From positions 1 through 30,381 of IMG/VR virus record IMGVR_UViG_3300027752_001667: a stretch of 30,381 bases of DNA; one strand, 5' to 3'. The notes under the pieces are model-generated. The model had not been told where the DNA came from, made no database searches, and saw nothing but the letters and a program-made list of their open reading frames with translations. Shown one piece after another: positions 16,272 to 24,310 of this stretch (position 1 is the stretch's first letter; each line of letters begins with the position of its first letter). The DNA comes from a virus. A program made the translations under genes and the position numbers.

Positions 16272-17278
16272 CAGATATTATTAAGATTGTTAATACTAGA
16301 GAAGAAGATTATATAGCAATTACATACTTCCCTACAGATATTTGTAATTTTGATTGCACGTATTGTTTTCCAGGAAGTCACCCATCTAAATATAGATACA
16401 GAAAAGACACAGACTTTGTCATTGACAACTTTAAAAAATTATTTGCTTTTTATAAATTAAAATTTAATAAATCTAAAATATATTTTGAAATTGCCGGTGG
16501 TGGCGAACCAACACTATGGCCGGATTTATTAAAATTTTGCAAAGAAATTAAAAAAGTTCCAGACTTATCTATAGCACTAGTATGCAACGGATCAAGAACA
16601 CTTCGTTGGTGGGACACTATTATTCCCTATATTGACGAAGTTATGTTAAGTTACCATAACGAATTTACAAAAACAGATCATTACATCAATGTAGCAGATT
16701 TGATTTGGGAGAATGGTAAGAAAGTAAATGCTAATGTATTAATGGATTATCCTAATTGGGATAAGTGTATCGATGCAATTGAACAAATGAAACAAAGTAA
16801 ATACAACTGGTTTATAAATGCAAAAGAAGTAGTAACTGCTCCAGGGCACGATGTAGAATCATATACTTTAGAACAAAAAGAATATTTAAAACAACCTATT
16901 AAGCGTTTGCCTAATTCAAGTTATATACTAAACAATCTACAAGATTATAGAATGGTCGAAAGTGTTGCAATACTTAATAACGACAAAGTAGTTACAGCAG
17001 GTCCTAATTATTACTTAATAAACTCTATTAATAATTTTAAAGGATGGGCATGTAACGTAATATCTGAAAGAATAACTATTTTTCCTTCTGGCAAAATAAC
17101 AGGATCGTGTAACATAGACTTTGATTATGATTTAAATTTATACTCGAACACGTTAGAAAAAGACTTAAAACAAGTTACATTACCTTATGTAACATGTACT
17201 ATGAATTGTTGTGCTTGTCTAAGTGATAATCACATTACAAAATCAAAGCCAGCTATTATTCCTGCAGTACCTTTGTAA
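16268..17278 (+). CDS. radical SAM protein 4 (C-terminal Cys-motif subgroup)
   Basis: The 336-residue protein has DICNFDCTYCFPG (C26, C30, C33) and IAGGGEPTLWP, so the cluster and SAM sites are intact. The C-terminus repeats the subgroup pattern: GWACNV, then TCTMNCCACLSDNHITK, matching C-x4-C-x-[CS]-x2-D. It is the last gene of the plus-strand operon and ends inside the convergent radical SAM protein 5 (23-nt overlap). The coding strand is very A/T-rich even for this window. It probably acts on a substrate similar to that of proteins 1 and 5; which one is unknown. Confidence 0.87.
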   Translation: MTDIIKIVNTREEDYIAITYFPTDICNFDCTYCFPGSHPSKYRYRKDTDFVIDNFKKLFAFYKLKFNKSKIYFEIAGGGEPTLWPDLLKFCKEIKKVPDLSIALVCNGSRTLRWWDTIIPYIDEVMLSYHNEFTKTDHYINVADLIWENGKKVNANVLMDYPNWDKCIDAIEQMKQSKYNWFINAKEVVTAPGHDVESYTLEQKEYLKQPIKRLPNSSYILNNLQDYRMVESVAILNNDKVVTAGPNYYLINSINNFKGWACNVISERITIFPSGKITGSCNIDFDYDLNLYSNTLEKDLKQVTLPYVTCTMNCCACLSDNHITKSKPAIIPAVPL

Positions 17279-18170
17279 GAGGTATATCAGCAGCACACGT
17301 ACACCATTTACGAGTACAAGTTATCCATTCTTCAGGCTGCTCAAAACTGCCATCATAGATGTTACCTATACTTCCACCTACTCTACAAGTAGCACGATGT
17401 ACATCGCCGTCCCAATTAATCATTAGGCTTTCAATTCCTGCACTGCATTTCCAACCTTTAAATTGATTTAGGTGTTGTTTAATAACATCGTTGGCATGCA
17501 TCTTAGTTGTGTCGTCAATAATTACATTAGGATTTACGGTAGACGTTCTGTCTAATATCCATTCTAAATCTTTACCATCATATTTTAAATCATCAAATAC
17601 ATCATGGTCTCCTTCTGTCCATCGTATTCGTCTTACAACAAACGGAATATTATGGCTGTCAAACACCGTAGCACATTCTTTTACTCTATCCATAAATTGA
17701 TGGTGTGCCATTAAGTTAACTTGAAATGGCTTTTGTGTATACGCACCTTCATTTAATTGAGAAAACAATAATACTGTTTCTGCGCATCGTCTCCAATTTT
17801 CAGTATCTTCTACGTGCAAACTAAACACAATGTGACTTACATTAAGATCGTTGTAGTACTGGGCTGTGCGGGTTCCGTTGGTAGTTACGTTAACCCACTC
17901 AAGCTGTTGACCTTGCATTGCATGATCGACTAGTTCTACAAACTGTGGATGAACACACGGCTCACCGCCTGTGAAACTTACACGTATTGGCTTGCCAATT
18001 TCCCCTAGTGCATCAACTGCATCTAACAATACTTTAATATTTGTGTGCGGGCTAGTGTTGTCATGAATTGCTGCTGGGCAATAACTACAATCTAAGTTAC
18101 AGCGTTTACCTAAATTCCATTCAACATGAACGCTATCTTGTCGATCATAACTAGAAGCTATTTTAAACAT
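17256..18170 (-). CDS. radical SAM protein 5 (C-terminal Cys-motif subgroup)
   Basis: From the ATG at 18170 the protein has 304 residues; a TTG three codons earlier is possible but less likely. KRCNLDCSYCPAA gives C24, C28, C31, and FTGGEPCVHP is the SAM-contact motif. The tail has GWKCSAGIES and then TCTRKWCTCAADIPLTK, the same C-x4-C-x-[CS]-x2-D signature as proteins 1 and 4. It overlaps protein 6 by 8 nt at its start and protein 4 by 23 nt at its end, so it completes a minus-strand set (QueC-like, 6, 5) facing the plus-strand set. Confidence 0.87.
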   Translation of the reverse strand: MFKIASSYDRQDSVHVEWNLGKRCNLDCSYCPAAIHDNTSPHTNIKVLLDAVDALGEIGKPIRVSFTGGEPCVHPQFVELVDHAMQGQQLEWVNVTTNGTRTAQYYNDLNVSHIVFSLHVEDTENWRRCAETVLLFSQLNEGAYTQKPFQVNLMAHHQFMDRVKECATVFDSHNIPFVVRRIRWTEGDHDVFDDLKYDGKDLEWILDRTSTVNPNVIIDDTTKMHANDVIKQHLNQFKGWKCSAGIESLMINWDGDVHRATCRVGGSIGNIYDGSFEQPEEWITCTRKWCTCAADIPLTKVLQE

Positions 18171-19434
18171 ACGGCGCAAACTCTGGATTTATAACTTCAA
18201 ACGGTCCTTGCTTACGACTTTTGTCTAAGTTACGATTAAAGTTAATACAGTCTTGCCATAACTCGTCGTGTAAATCGTCTGCTTGTAAGAAGTTAATATT
18301 ATCCTGAATCTGCGTTAACGTAAAATCTTTAATTCTGCTATCACTTTTTACAAGTTTGTAATCTAAAACTTTTTCTTTCATTGCTTCTAGTTTATCAATT
18401 ACTTGTAGTTTTAGTTCATTAGGAATAACCTGTGCTGATAACGCCTTAGGATATTGTACTCTATGACTGTAGAATATAATTTCCATGTTCTCCATAAAGT
18501 ACTCAATTACTTTATCAATTTGCATTATATTGTTTGACTGTACAGTAAATGCTCCAACAATTCTACTAACTGTAGGAATTGTTTTCATAATTTTAATATT
18601 TTCTTCAATCTCAATAAACTTGCCATTGCCTCTAATGTATTCATAGATATCGTGTATACCGTCTATGCTTACATTAACAGCAACACTTTTAAACTTAGGC
18701 CAATATTCGTGTACAGTTCGACCGCCCTTAATACCAAGTGTAGTTCCGTTAGTAGCATACTTTAATTCAATGTTCTCTCCATACGGTGCTAACATATCTA
18801 AAATTTTATAATGTTGAGGATCCATTAATGGTTCGCCGCCTGCAAACTCTACTCGTCTAAAGTAGGGCAATAGTTTCTTAAAACTACTCCACCAATTATC
18901 TGTATCTTCAAATGCATCAATATATTGACCTGGCTTTTTAACCAGTGCATTAACTGTTGGAATGAGAAAGTTATTTTCTTTTTTGTAAAATTCTGTAACT
19001 TGATCCCAGTCTTTCCATTGTGTGCTATCTAACGGGTTACACATACGACATTTAAGATTACATAAGTTGTTTAACTTTACTTCCATTGTAGGTATTTCAA
19101 ATGGCATTGAATAATCATCTTCTAAGGCGTCTAATGCATTGGGATATAAATTAATCCTAGCTTCTGGTATGACACCTTCTATATGTCGCTGACGTAAACT
19201 TTGAACTCCTTGGTCTTCTAACCTAAAACAAGGTGCGCATACTTCAGGTCGTTCGTCATTCATTACCTGCCGGCGTACCTCTTTAATCTTGTCTCCGTTC
19301 CAAATTTCTTCTAGTGTGTTATCTTTGATATCGCCAATAGGAGCACTGCGGCAACAAATCTTAATTGCGCCATCTTCTCTAGTTGCTAATCCTGTAAAAG
19401 GATGCATACAAAAAGTTTTACTGTTGCATGGCAT
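18163..19434 (-). CDS. radical SAM protein 6 with N-terminal twitch/SPASM-like domain
   Basis: With the ATG at 19434 it has 423 residues. That start has a GGGGAG site 6 nt upstream and keeps the overlap with the QueC-like gene to 17 nt; an ATG at 19491 with a closely spaced AGGA would add 19 residues. The N-terminal twitch-type Cys are C9 in TFCMHPF, C27/C28 in KICC and C66/C69 in EVCAPCF. The core has NNLCNLKCRMCNPLDSTQW (C125, C129, C132) and VEFAGGEPLMD. These motifs line up one by one with radical SAM protein 3, so the pair arose by duplication or parallel acquisition. It likely carries two Fe-S clusters. Confidence 0.87.
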   Translation of the reverse strand: MPCNSKTFCMHPFTGLATREDGAIKICCRSAPIGDIKDNTLEEIWNGDKIKEVRRQVMNDERPEVCAPCFRLEDQGVQSLRQRHIEGVIPEARINLYPNALDALEDDYSMPFEIPTMEVKLNNLCNLKCRMCNPLDSTQWKDWDQVTEFYKKENNFLIPTVNALVKKPGQYIDAFEDTDNWWSSFKKLLPYFRRVEFAGGEPLMDPQHYKILDMLAPYGENIELKYATNGTTLGIKGGRTVHEYWPKFKSVAVNVSIDGIHDIYEYIRGNGKFIEIEENIKIMKTIPTVSRIVGAFTVQSNNIMQIDKVIEYFMENMEIIFYSHRVQYPKALSAQVIPNELKLQVIDKLEAMKEKVLDYKLVKSDSRIKDFTLTQIQDNINFLQADDLHDELWQDCINFNRNLDKSRKQGPFEVINPEFAPYV

Positions 19435-20158
19435 TGGTAACTCCCCATTGTCTTTCTTGGCACCAAAAACATTTTTTACATGTTGGAACATATTGTCCTG
19501 GCTTGTATGTTGCGTAGTCTAATCCTTTAAACACTTCCGGATATTGCTCATTATCACCTTCGCAACTTCTTGTTATATTAAGTAACTCGGCAATATCATA
19601 TTTTATAAATTGCCCAATAATCCAATCTTTTCTAGTTTCTATAAATGGGTGACAAACTGTAACTCCCATATGTAACATTATAGCATCTATTGATGGTGTT
19701 TGTCTATCATTTAATGCACCTTCTAACTCTACATCAGGGTTTAATGTTACTCCTGCAAACCATGCATCTAACTTTTCCTTGTGTGCTAGATACTCATTAA
19801 ACGATCGTAAAATAATTCTGTTTCCAGATTTCATTTTACCATTTTCGTCTTTGATCATAGTTGTGTGTGGTTCTTCCAGATCGGGTGGTATAAAGTTTGT
19901 GTGTCTTATAAATTCAAGTTCTGGAAATTTAGCAATAAACCAATCAAACACTTCAGCTGAAATGTGTTCTTGCCATGGCCTTGTTTTCCAACAGCGTATC
20001 TGTGTACTAATATGTACCCTGCAATTTACAGGTAAATTTTTACATATCAAATATGTTAATAATGCACTGTCTGCACCACCGCTAAGGCTTATGCCAATAT
20101 TTCTCCAATTTGGATCAATGGGGAAATCTACATGATCTATTTTAATCCACTTACGCAT
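19418..20158 (-). CDS. QueC-like ATP pyrophosphatase (PP-loop)
   Basis: The 246-residue protein has the PP-loop ISLSGGADSALL (26-31 = SGGADS), which binds ATP and activates a carbonyl or carboxyl group by adenylation. Near the end C199 (RSCEG) and C227-xx-C230-xx-C233 (PTCKKCFWCQERQWG) match the zinc-binding Cys pattern of QueC, the 7-cyano-7-deazaguanine synthase. In the queuosine pathway QueC acts after QueD and QueE. A QueD-like protein lies 10 kb away, but I see no QueE or QueF. It may have another substrate. The ATG at 20158 is preferred; it overlaps the divergent oxygenase start by 27 nt. It heads the minus set with radical SAM proteins 6 and 5. Confidence 0.7.
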   Translation of the reverse strand: MRKWIKIDHVDFPIDPNWRNIGISLSGGADSALLTYLICKNLPVNCRVHISTQIRCWKTRPWQEHISAEVFDWFIAKFPELEFIRHTNFIPPDLEEPHTTMIKDENGKMKSGNRIILRSFNEYLAHKEKLDAWFAGVTLNPDVELEGALNDRQTPSIDAIMLHMGVTVCHPFIETRKDWIIGQFIKYDIAELLNITRSCEGDNEQYPEVFKGLDYATYKPGQYVPTCKKCFWCQERQWGVTNAMQQ

Positions 20159-20875
20159 GATAATATTTACCAAGTTCTGTACGCAGTTAATACAGTTCCG
20201 GTAAATATTAGTATGCTAGAAAAAACAACATACACAGTCCCCTTGGAAATGCTTAGTTTGGTTGATGTTAACGAGCTTAACGGCAAAACTTCAATTAACA
20301 AGCCAACTGGAAATTTCTTTTACGATCCGTGGATTATATCTGCTGATTATAGAGACACTGTATGGCATAAAATTTTACAAACACTAGATTGCTCTAATAT
20401 TGGTGAAGCTCGAGTTATAGTTTTAAATTCTCCAAGCTGCTATACCAAACATGCAGACATTGACGATCGCTGGCATTTAAATATATTTGGCGATCAAGGA
20501 TATCTAATTGATCTCGACACTGAAATAATGCACAAAACAGAACAAGATGGCATTTGGTACAAAATGGATGCTGGTGTTATGCATACTGCTATAAGTGTTG
20601 GCGAGCATAAAAGAGTCCAACTAGTTGTAAGAGAACTTTTAGAACGTAACAAATTAGTTGACCCAGTAAAAGTATGGATATCATTAGTAGGTAACAATCC
20701 AAGATACGTGTTTGATAACACACTAAGTCCTTGGCTTAACAAAATACATAAACAAAAACTAATGTCAAATTTTGAAGCAGGCAGTACTATGGTTAAATTT
20801 GATATTGAAAAAGAATTACTTGCAGAACTTAACAAAGTAAAGCCAGTGCAATTTACAATAGGAATCTACGAATGA
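20132..20875 (+). CDS. aspartyl/asparaginyl hydroxylase-like 2OG-Fe(II) oxygenase 1
   Basis: The 247-residue protein has a C-terminal double-stranded beta-helix pattern: CYTKHADIDDRWHLNIFG with H107, D109 and R113, and DAGVMHTAISVGEHKRVQL with H151 and R161. This H-x-D...H triad plus Arg suits Fe(II) and 2-oxoglutarate binding in the AspH/asparaginyl-hydroxylase branch. It probably hydroxylates an amino acid or small molecule. The ATG at 20132 has a GGGGAAA site; the next ATG (20213) lacks one, but would avoid the overlap with the divergent QueC-like gene. It starts a seven-gene plus-strand operon and overlaps the kinase-like gene by ATGA. Confidence 0.68.
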   Translation: MIYFNPLTHDNIYQVLYAVNTVPVNISMLEKTTYTVPLEMLSLVDVNELNGKTSINKPTGNFFYDPWIISADYRDTVWHKILQTLDCSNIGEARVIVLNSPSCYTKHADIDDRWHLNIFGDQGYLIDLDTEIMHKTEQDGIWYKMDAGVMHTAISVGEHKRVQLVVRELLERNKLVDPVKVWISLVGNNPRYVFDNTLSPWLNKIHKQKLMSNFEAGSTMVKFDIEKELLAELNKVKPVQFTIGIYE

Positions 20876-21561
20876 AAATTTGGAAACCATATCTTAAAAT
20901 AAGTGAAGAAGGATACCCTTGCATGGCTCAGCAAACATATGAGCCGTTAGTAAGTTCTGATGGAACAACGTTTTGTAAAAACTATGATGTTGATAGCGAA
21001 TATCAAAAGATGGAAGGTAAAGACCGTCCTCTATACACCAAAGAAGTTGTTGATTGGTTTTTTCAAAACGAACTAACATATCTTGAACTTTTTAAAGACA
21101 AACCGTATGCTCCGGAAGTTAAAGACATTGATTACAAAAATCAAAAGATTTATCTCAAGTGGTACGGTAAAAGTTGTAATCAAGTAATATACGATAAACA
21201 AAGCGAAGGCTGGCCAGAGTATATGTGGCGCCAACAAATTAGAGATATTATGGTTGATCAGTATGATGAAGGTATCTATAAACTAACAATGTATCCACAT
21301 TGTCATTACATAGACAATCACAGACAGATGAGAGCTATCGACTGGTACGGGTGTGTTCCTATTGACGACCCATATATTGAATTAAAATACATGGATGGTA
21401 TTATACATGATACAGCACAATTTAGATTAGATGAAACAGGTGCACCTATTGACGATAAAGTAAATTTAGAAATTATGTTTAAGCGTAGTTTGAGTACACA
21501 TGTGTTATGGGGAGATGAAAACATGAGTTACATACACAAGGAAATATTTGGAGATGGCTAA
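20872..21561 (+). CDS. kinase-like protein A
   Basis: The 229-residue protein resembles a reduced protein-kinase-like (RIO/APH-type) fold. It has a helix-C-like ELTYLELFKD (about 68-77), a hinge-like IYLKWYGKS (about 94-102), then DEGIYKLTMYPHCHYIDNHR and MRAIDWYGC, which sit where a catalytic loop and DFG-type metal site would be. The D in RAIDW may be the metal ligand; the classic HRD and N residues are not clear. Protein B at 24837-25529 is a paralogue with the same order of blocks. Both lie among oxygenases, so phosphorylation of a small molecule or protein is possible, but catalysis may be lost. Junctions: ATGA before, 8-nt overlap after. Confidence 0.45.
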   Translation: MKIWKPYLKISEEGYPCMAQQTYEPLVSSDGTTFCKNYDVDSEYQKMEGKDRPLYTKEVVDWFFQNELTYLELFKDKPYAPEVKDIDYKNQKIYLKWYGKSCNQVIYDKQSEGWPEYMWRQQIRDIMVDQYDEGIYKLTMYPHCHYIDNHRQMRAIDWYGCVPIDDPYIELKYMDGIIHDTAQFRLDETGAPIDDKVNLEIMFKRSLSTHVLWGDENMSYIHKEIFGDG

Positions 21562-22132
21562 ACTAGTTGGACTTACAGAAAATATAATCGACTGGGATCC
21601 TATTGTTGATCTTTGTGCCAACTGCACAACAGGCGATTACAATTCTGTTAAAACAGTTGTTGATCGTTCAGAAGGCAACTGGAGAGAAAATCCTGAATTA
21701 CTAGGATCGTATCATGACGTTATCGATACTTGGGATAACGCAGGTTACAATTTAGATGAAATCGAATGGTGGGATTATTATCCAGGAGACCATTTTGATA
21801 TTGATATACAAAACAAGTTTGCAAAAATTATAGATGCAGAACCGTTAAGAGTGTTTGTTAGCGATGTTAGACCAGGCACAAATGTTCCATATCATTGGGA
21901 TGTAGAAGATAAAGAAGAAGAATGGTTAGCACTTGGCGAACTTAAACGTTGGGTATGTTTTATGGATAAGCCACGATGGGGTAATGTGTTAATACTAGAA
22001 GACCAAGCATTTCATAATATAGCTCAAGGCGAGATATGGGAATGGGATAGTTATCGTAGTCATCATGCTGGAACAAGCTGTGGTATACATCACCAATACT
22101 TGTTTCATTTTTTAGGAAGGCCAAACAAATGA
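21554..22132 (+). CDS. 2OG-Fe(II) oxygenase-like protein 2
   Basis: From the ATG at 21554 the protein has 192 residues; a TTG two codons earlier is less likely. The metal triad is visible as PYHWDVED (H114, D116) and RSHHAGTSCG (H171), in a beta-helix context with DVRPGTNVP before and WGNVLILED between. This order matches small phage 2OG oxygenases related to aspartyl/asparaginyl hydroxylases. Protein 3, directly downstream, has the same blocks, so they are tandem paralogues. An AAGGAAA site lies upstream of the ATG, inside the kinase-like gene. Substrate not predictable. Confidence 0.65.
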   Translation: MAKLVGLTENIIDWDPIVDLCANCTTGDYNSVKTVVDRSEGNWRENPELLGSYHDVIDTWDNAGYNLDEIEWWDYYPGDHFDIDIQNKFAKIIDAEPLRVFVSDVRPGTNVPYHWDVEDKEEEWLALGELKRWVCFMDKPRWGNVLILEDQAFHNIAQGEIWEWDSYRSHHAGTSCGIHHQYLFHFLGRPNK

Positions 22133-22656
22133 AAAACTTAGGCGTATGTGATACAATAGATTGGAACAACGTTATTGCACAATGTGCTAGTGTTGATCCT
22201 GAGTTTGTAGGTCCAAGCCACAAACGTGGAGATACAATACCTGGACTAGATCCTATACTAGATATGTGGGAACAAGCAGGATATAAAACTGTACACGAAG
22301 GCGGCACAGCAGGATGGGATATGTTTATGCCCGGCAAGCAATTTGATCAAAGTGTAGCAGATGCATGGAATAAATTTTATGGATTAAAGTGTGAAAACAT
22401 TTGGATAAGCAGAGTATGGCCCGGACGGTTTGCTCCTATACATTGGGACGTACACGATGACGAAGTTAACTTGCCCGACTGCCCAAGATATCATAGCCAT
22501 ATAGGAGAACCGCAATGGGGCCACATTTTTATTGCAGATGAAGAAATATTTTATAACCAGCCACAAGGAACAACTTGGGAATGGACTGATAGAAAGATAT
22601 GGCACGCCGGAACTAATTGCGGGCTAGTGCCTAAGTATATATGGAACGCATGGTAA
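22129..22656 (+). CDS. 2OG-Fe(II) oxygenase-like protein 3
   Basis: The 175-residue protein carries the same signature as its neighbour: RVWPGRFAPIHWDVHD (H105, D107), QWGHIFIADEE, then WEWTDRKIWHAGTNCG (H159). The two share short blocks in the same order but differ in most residues, suggesting an old duplication with divergent substrates. It overlaps protein 2 by ATGA and the next gene by TAATG, so translation is coupled. It probably uses Fe(II), 2-oxoglutarate and O2 to hydroxylate an unknown target. Confidence 0.65.
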   Translation: MKNLGVCDTIDWNNVIAQCASVDPEFVGPSHKRGDTIPGLDPILDMWEQAGYKTVHEGGTAGWDMFMPGKQFDQSVADAWNKFYGLKCENIWISRVWPGRFAPIHWDVHDDEVNLPDCPRYHSHIGEPQWGHIFIADEEIFYNQPQGTTWEWTDRKIWHAGTNCGLVPKYIWNAW

Positions 22657-23255
22657 TGGAAAATATTTTATATTTAGATCATCCATGGATCATGGTTTAC
22701 AAAGATGTGTTAGACGATAAAACTTGTGATAAGTTTGTTAAAAAGTATAATGAGTTAGGAATGAATCCAAACGCAGGATTAGAATCTAGAGAACAAACCT
22801 ACGGACAGATTACAGAAGAAGTAGAACAGCGTAGTATTAGTTGGGACACTTCACCTGAAGATAGACAGTTTTTTAGAGATAAAATTTGCGAAGTATTAAA
22901 GATACCTGACAGCCATATTGAAGCTGGTGACATTTATAGATATGATACCGGGCAGTACTTTGGCCTACATCATGACTTTCCGTACACACCTGAAGATATT
23001 GCGTACTATGCCAAAGGCGGCGATAGAAAAGCAACTGCAATCTTTTGGTTGAATGACGGATACGATGGTGGAGAATGCAAGTTTCCTGAATTAGCCGTTA
23101 GTGTTGTACCTATGAAAGGCGGCATGATGTATTTTGAATACGACTACGATGATGAAATAATCAATAAAATGACAATACACGAAGGCATGCCAATTACCAA
23201 AGGCGCAAAATGGATAGCAGCTTTCTTTATTGCCAACGGTCCGAGGGTAGAATGA
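22656..23255 (+). CDS. prolyl-4-hydroxylase-like 2OG-Fe(II) oxygenase
   Basis: With the ATG at 22656 (TAATG with the previous gene; an ATG 15 nt earlier also exists) the protein has 199 residues. It follows the P4H pattern well: YRYDTGQYFGLHHDFPY with H105 and D107, TAIFWLNDGYDGGECKFPEL, and MTIHEGMPITKGAKWIAAFF with H175 as third ligand and K185 for 2-oxoglutarate. This is the most canonical oxygenase of the island. Related proteins are common in marine T4-like phages; targets may be peptidyl-proline or free amino acids. It is followed by two SDR genes with ATGA overlap. Confidence 0.85.
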   Translation: MENILYLDHPWIMVYKDVLDDKTCDKFVKKYNELGMNPNAGLESREQTYGQITEEVEQRSISWDTSPEDRQFFRDKICEVLKIPDSHIEAGDIYRYDTGQYFGLHHDFPYTPEDIAYYAKGGDRKATAIFWLNDGYDGGECKFPELAVSVVPMKGGMMYFEYDYDDEIINKMTIHEGMPITKGAKWIAAFFIANGPRVE

Positions 23256-23710
23256 AAGTTGTAGTATTAGGCGGATCAAAAGGTTTAGGGCAACTCCTTT
23301 CAGCATATTTCAAACTTAAAAATTCTGATGTAAAAGAGTTTAGTAAAAACAGTTCGTTTGATGAAGTAATTGCAGTTGCTAAAACTTGTGATGTTTTTGT
23401 TTGTAACGCTTACGCAGACGGCACGCAAATAAACTATATAGAAACACTAAAAGACTATAACATCAAAATTATAGTAAGTGGTAGTATTGCAGCAGACTCG
23501 CCTGATCCTAATATGCCTGTGTATAGTCTAGACAAAAAGAACCTGCGTGAAAGAGTAATTGAATTATCACAATCTCGTAATACATGTAAAGCAAGTATAC
23601 TGTTATTAACACTTACAGGAACAGCAGTAAACGAATATCAAACAATACACAATACATTAGACTATTGGATGGAAAATGACACAATTAACGAAATTAGGTT
23701 TACAATATAA
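23252..23710 (+). CDS. small SDR-type NAD(P)-binding protein 1
   Basis: The ATG at 23252 overlaps the preceding stop (ATGA) and begins with MKVVVLGGSKGLGQLL, a Rossmann Gly-motif (G7-G13). The 152-residue protein is short for the short-chain dehydrogenase/reductase family (about 250) but keeps VCNAYA (NAG-like, 51-54), VSGSIA (S78) and Y91-x3-K95, the Ser, Tyr and Lys of the catalytic centre. It could reduce or oxidise a carbonyl or hydroxyl made by the oxygenases. Lack of the usual C-terminal substrate lobe suggests it may work as a heterodimer with the next gene (inference). Confidence 0.7.
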   Translation: MKVVVLGGSKGLGQLLSAYFKLKNSDVKEFSKNSSFDEVIAVAKTCDVFVCNAYADGTQINYIETLKDYNIKIIVSGSIAADSPDPNMPVYSLDKKNLRERVIELSQSRNTCKASILLLTLTGTAVNEYQTIHNTLDYWMENDTINEIRFTI

Positions 23711-24310
23711 ATGACTAAAAAAATAGTAATCACAGGACACACTAGCGGTATTGGTAAAGCAATTTTTGATAAGTTTACAGAAGTAAGCTGTCATGAGATT
23801 ATAGGTATGAGTCGTAGCAACGGATACGATATTGAAAAAGATTTTGATAAAGTTGTAGAAGAAGCCGCAGGAGCAGAAATTTTTATTAACAATGCTTATA
23901 GAGATCAGCAGCAGTTAAAATTATTTAATGCACTCAAAGATAAAGTAGATATGATGGTTGTTATGGGCAGTGTAAGCAGACTTTACCCCGAGCTTATTCC
24001 AACAGACTATGTACAAGATAAACAAGAACTTGCAGAGGCGTGCCGATTAGAAAGTATTAATCCTGATGGTATTCCTGTTTTGCATTTAGACTTAGGCTTT
24101 CTCGAAGGAACTACAGTAAGTGGAGATGATCCTGCAGAATTTTTAAGTGACTCTACTACTCCTTTAGAAGATGTAGTAGATACTATTATCTTTTGGGCAG
24201 GCAAGCCTACTATTAGACAAGTTGAATTTCGTTGGAAGCTGACAGATCATCTACGTGCAGAACTAGAGCGTATTAATCCTAACTTAGACCCATCTCGGAT
24301 ACAGTTCTAA
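23711..24310 (+). CDS. SDR-type NAD(P)-binding protein 2
   Basis: The ATG follows the stop of SDR 1 without a gap. The 199-residue protein has ITGHTSGIGKAIF (the TGxxxGIG motif), INNAY (NNAG-like, 60-63), VMGSVSR with catalytic-type Ser, and Y100-x3-K104 in TDYVQDKQE. This is the classical SDR set in a short version. Similarity to SDR 1 in motif order and size suggests a tandem paralogue pair. The role is probably redox of a sugar, amino acid or cofactor intermediate. Its last 27 nt overlap the convergent GNAT-like gene. Confidence 0.8.
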   Translation: MTKKIVITGHTSGIGKAIFDKFTEVSCHEIIGMSRSNGYDIEKDFDKVVEEAAGAEIFINNAYRDQQQLKLFNALKDKVDMMVVMGSVSRLYPELIPTDYVQDKQELAEACRLESINPDGIPVLHLDLGFLEGTTVSGDDPAEFLSDSTTPLEDVVDTIIFWAGKPTIRQVEFRWKLTDHLRAELERINPNLDPSRIQF

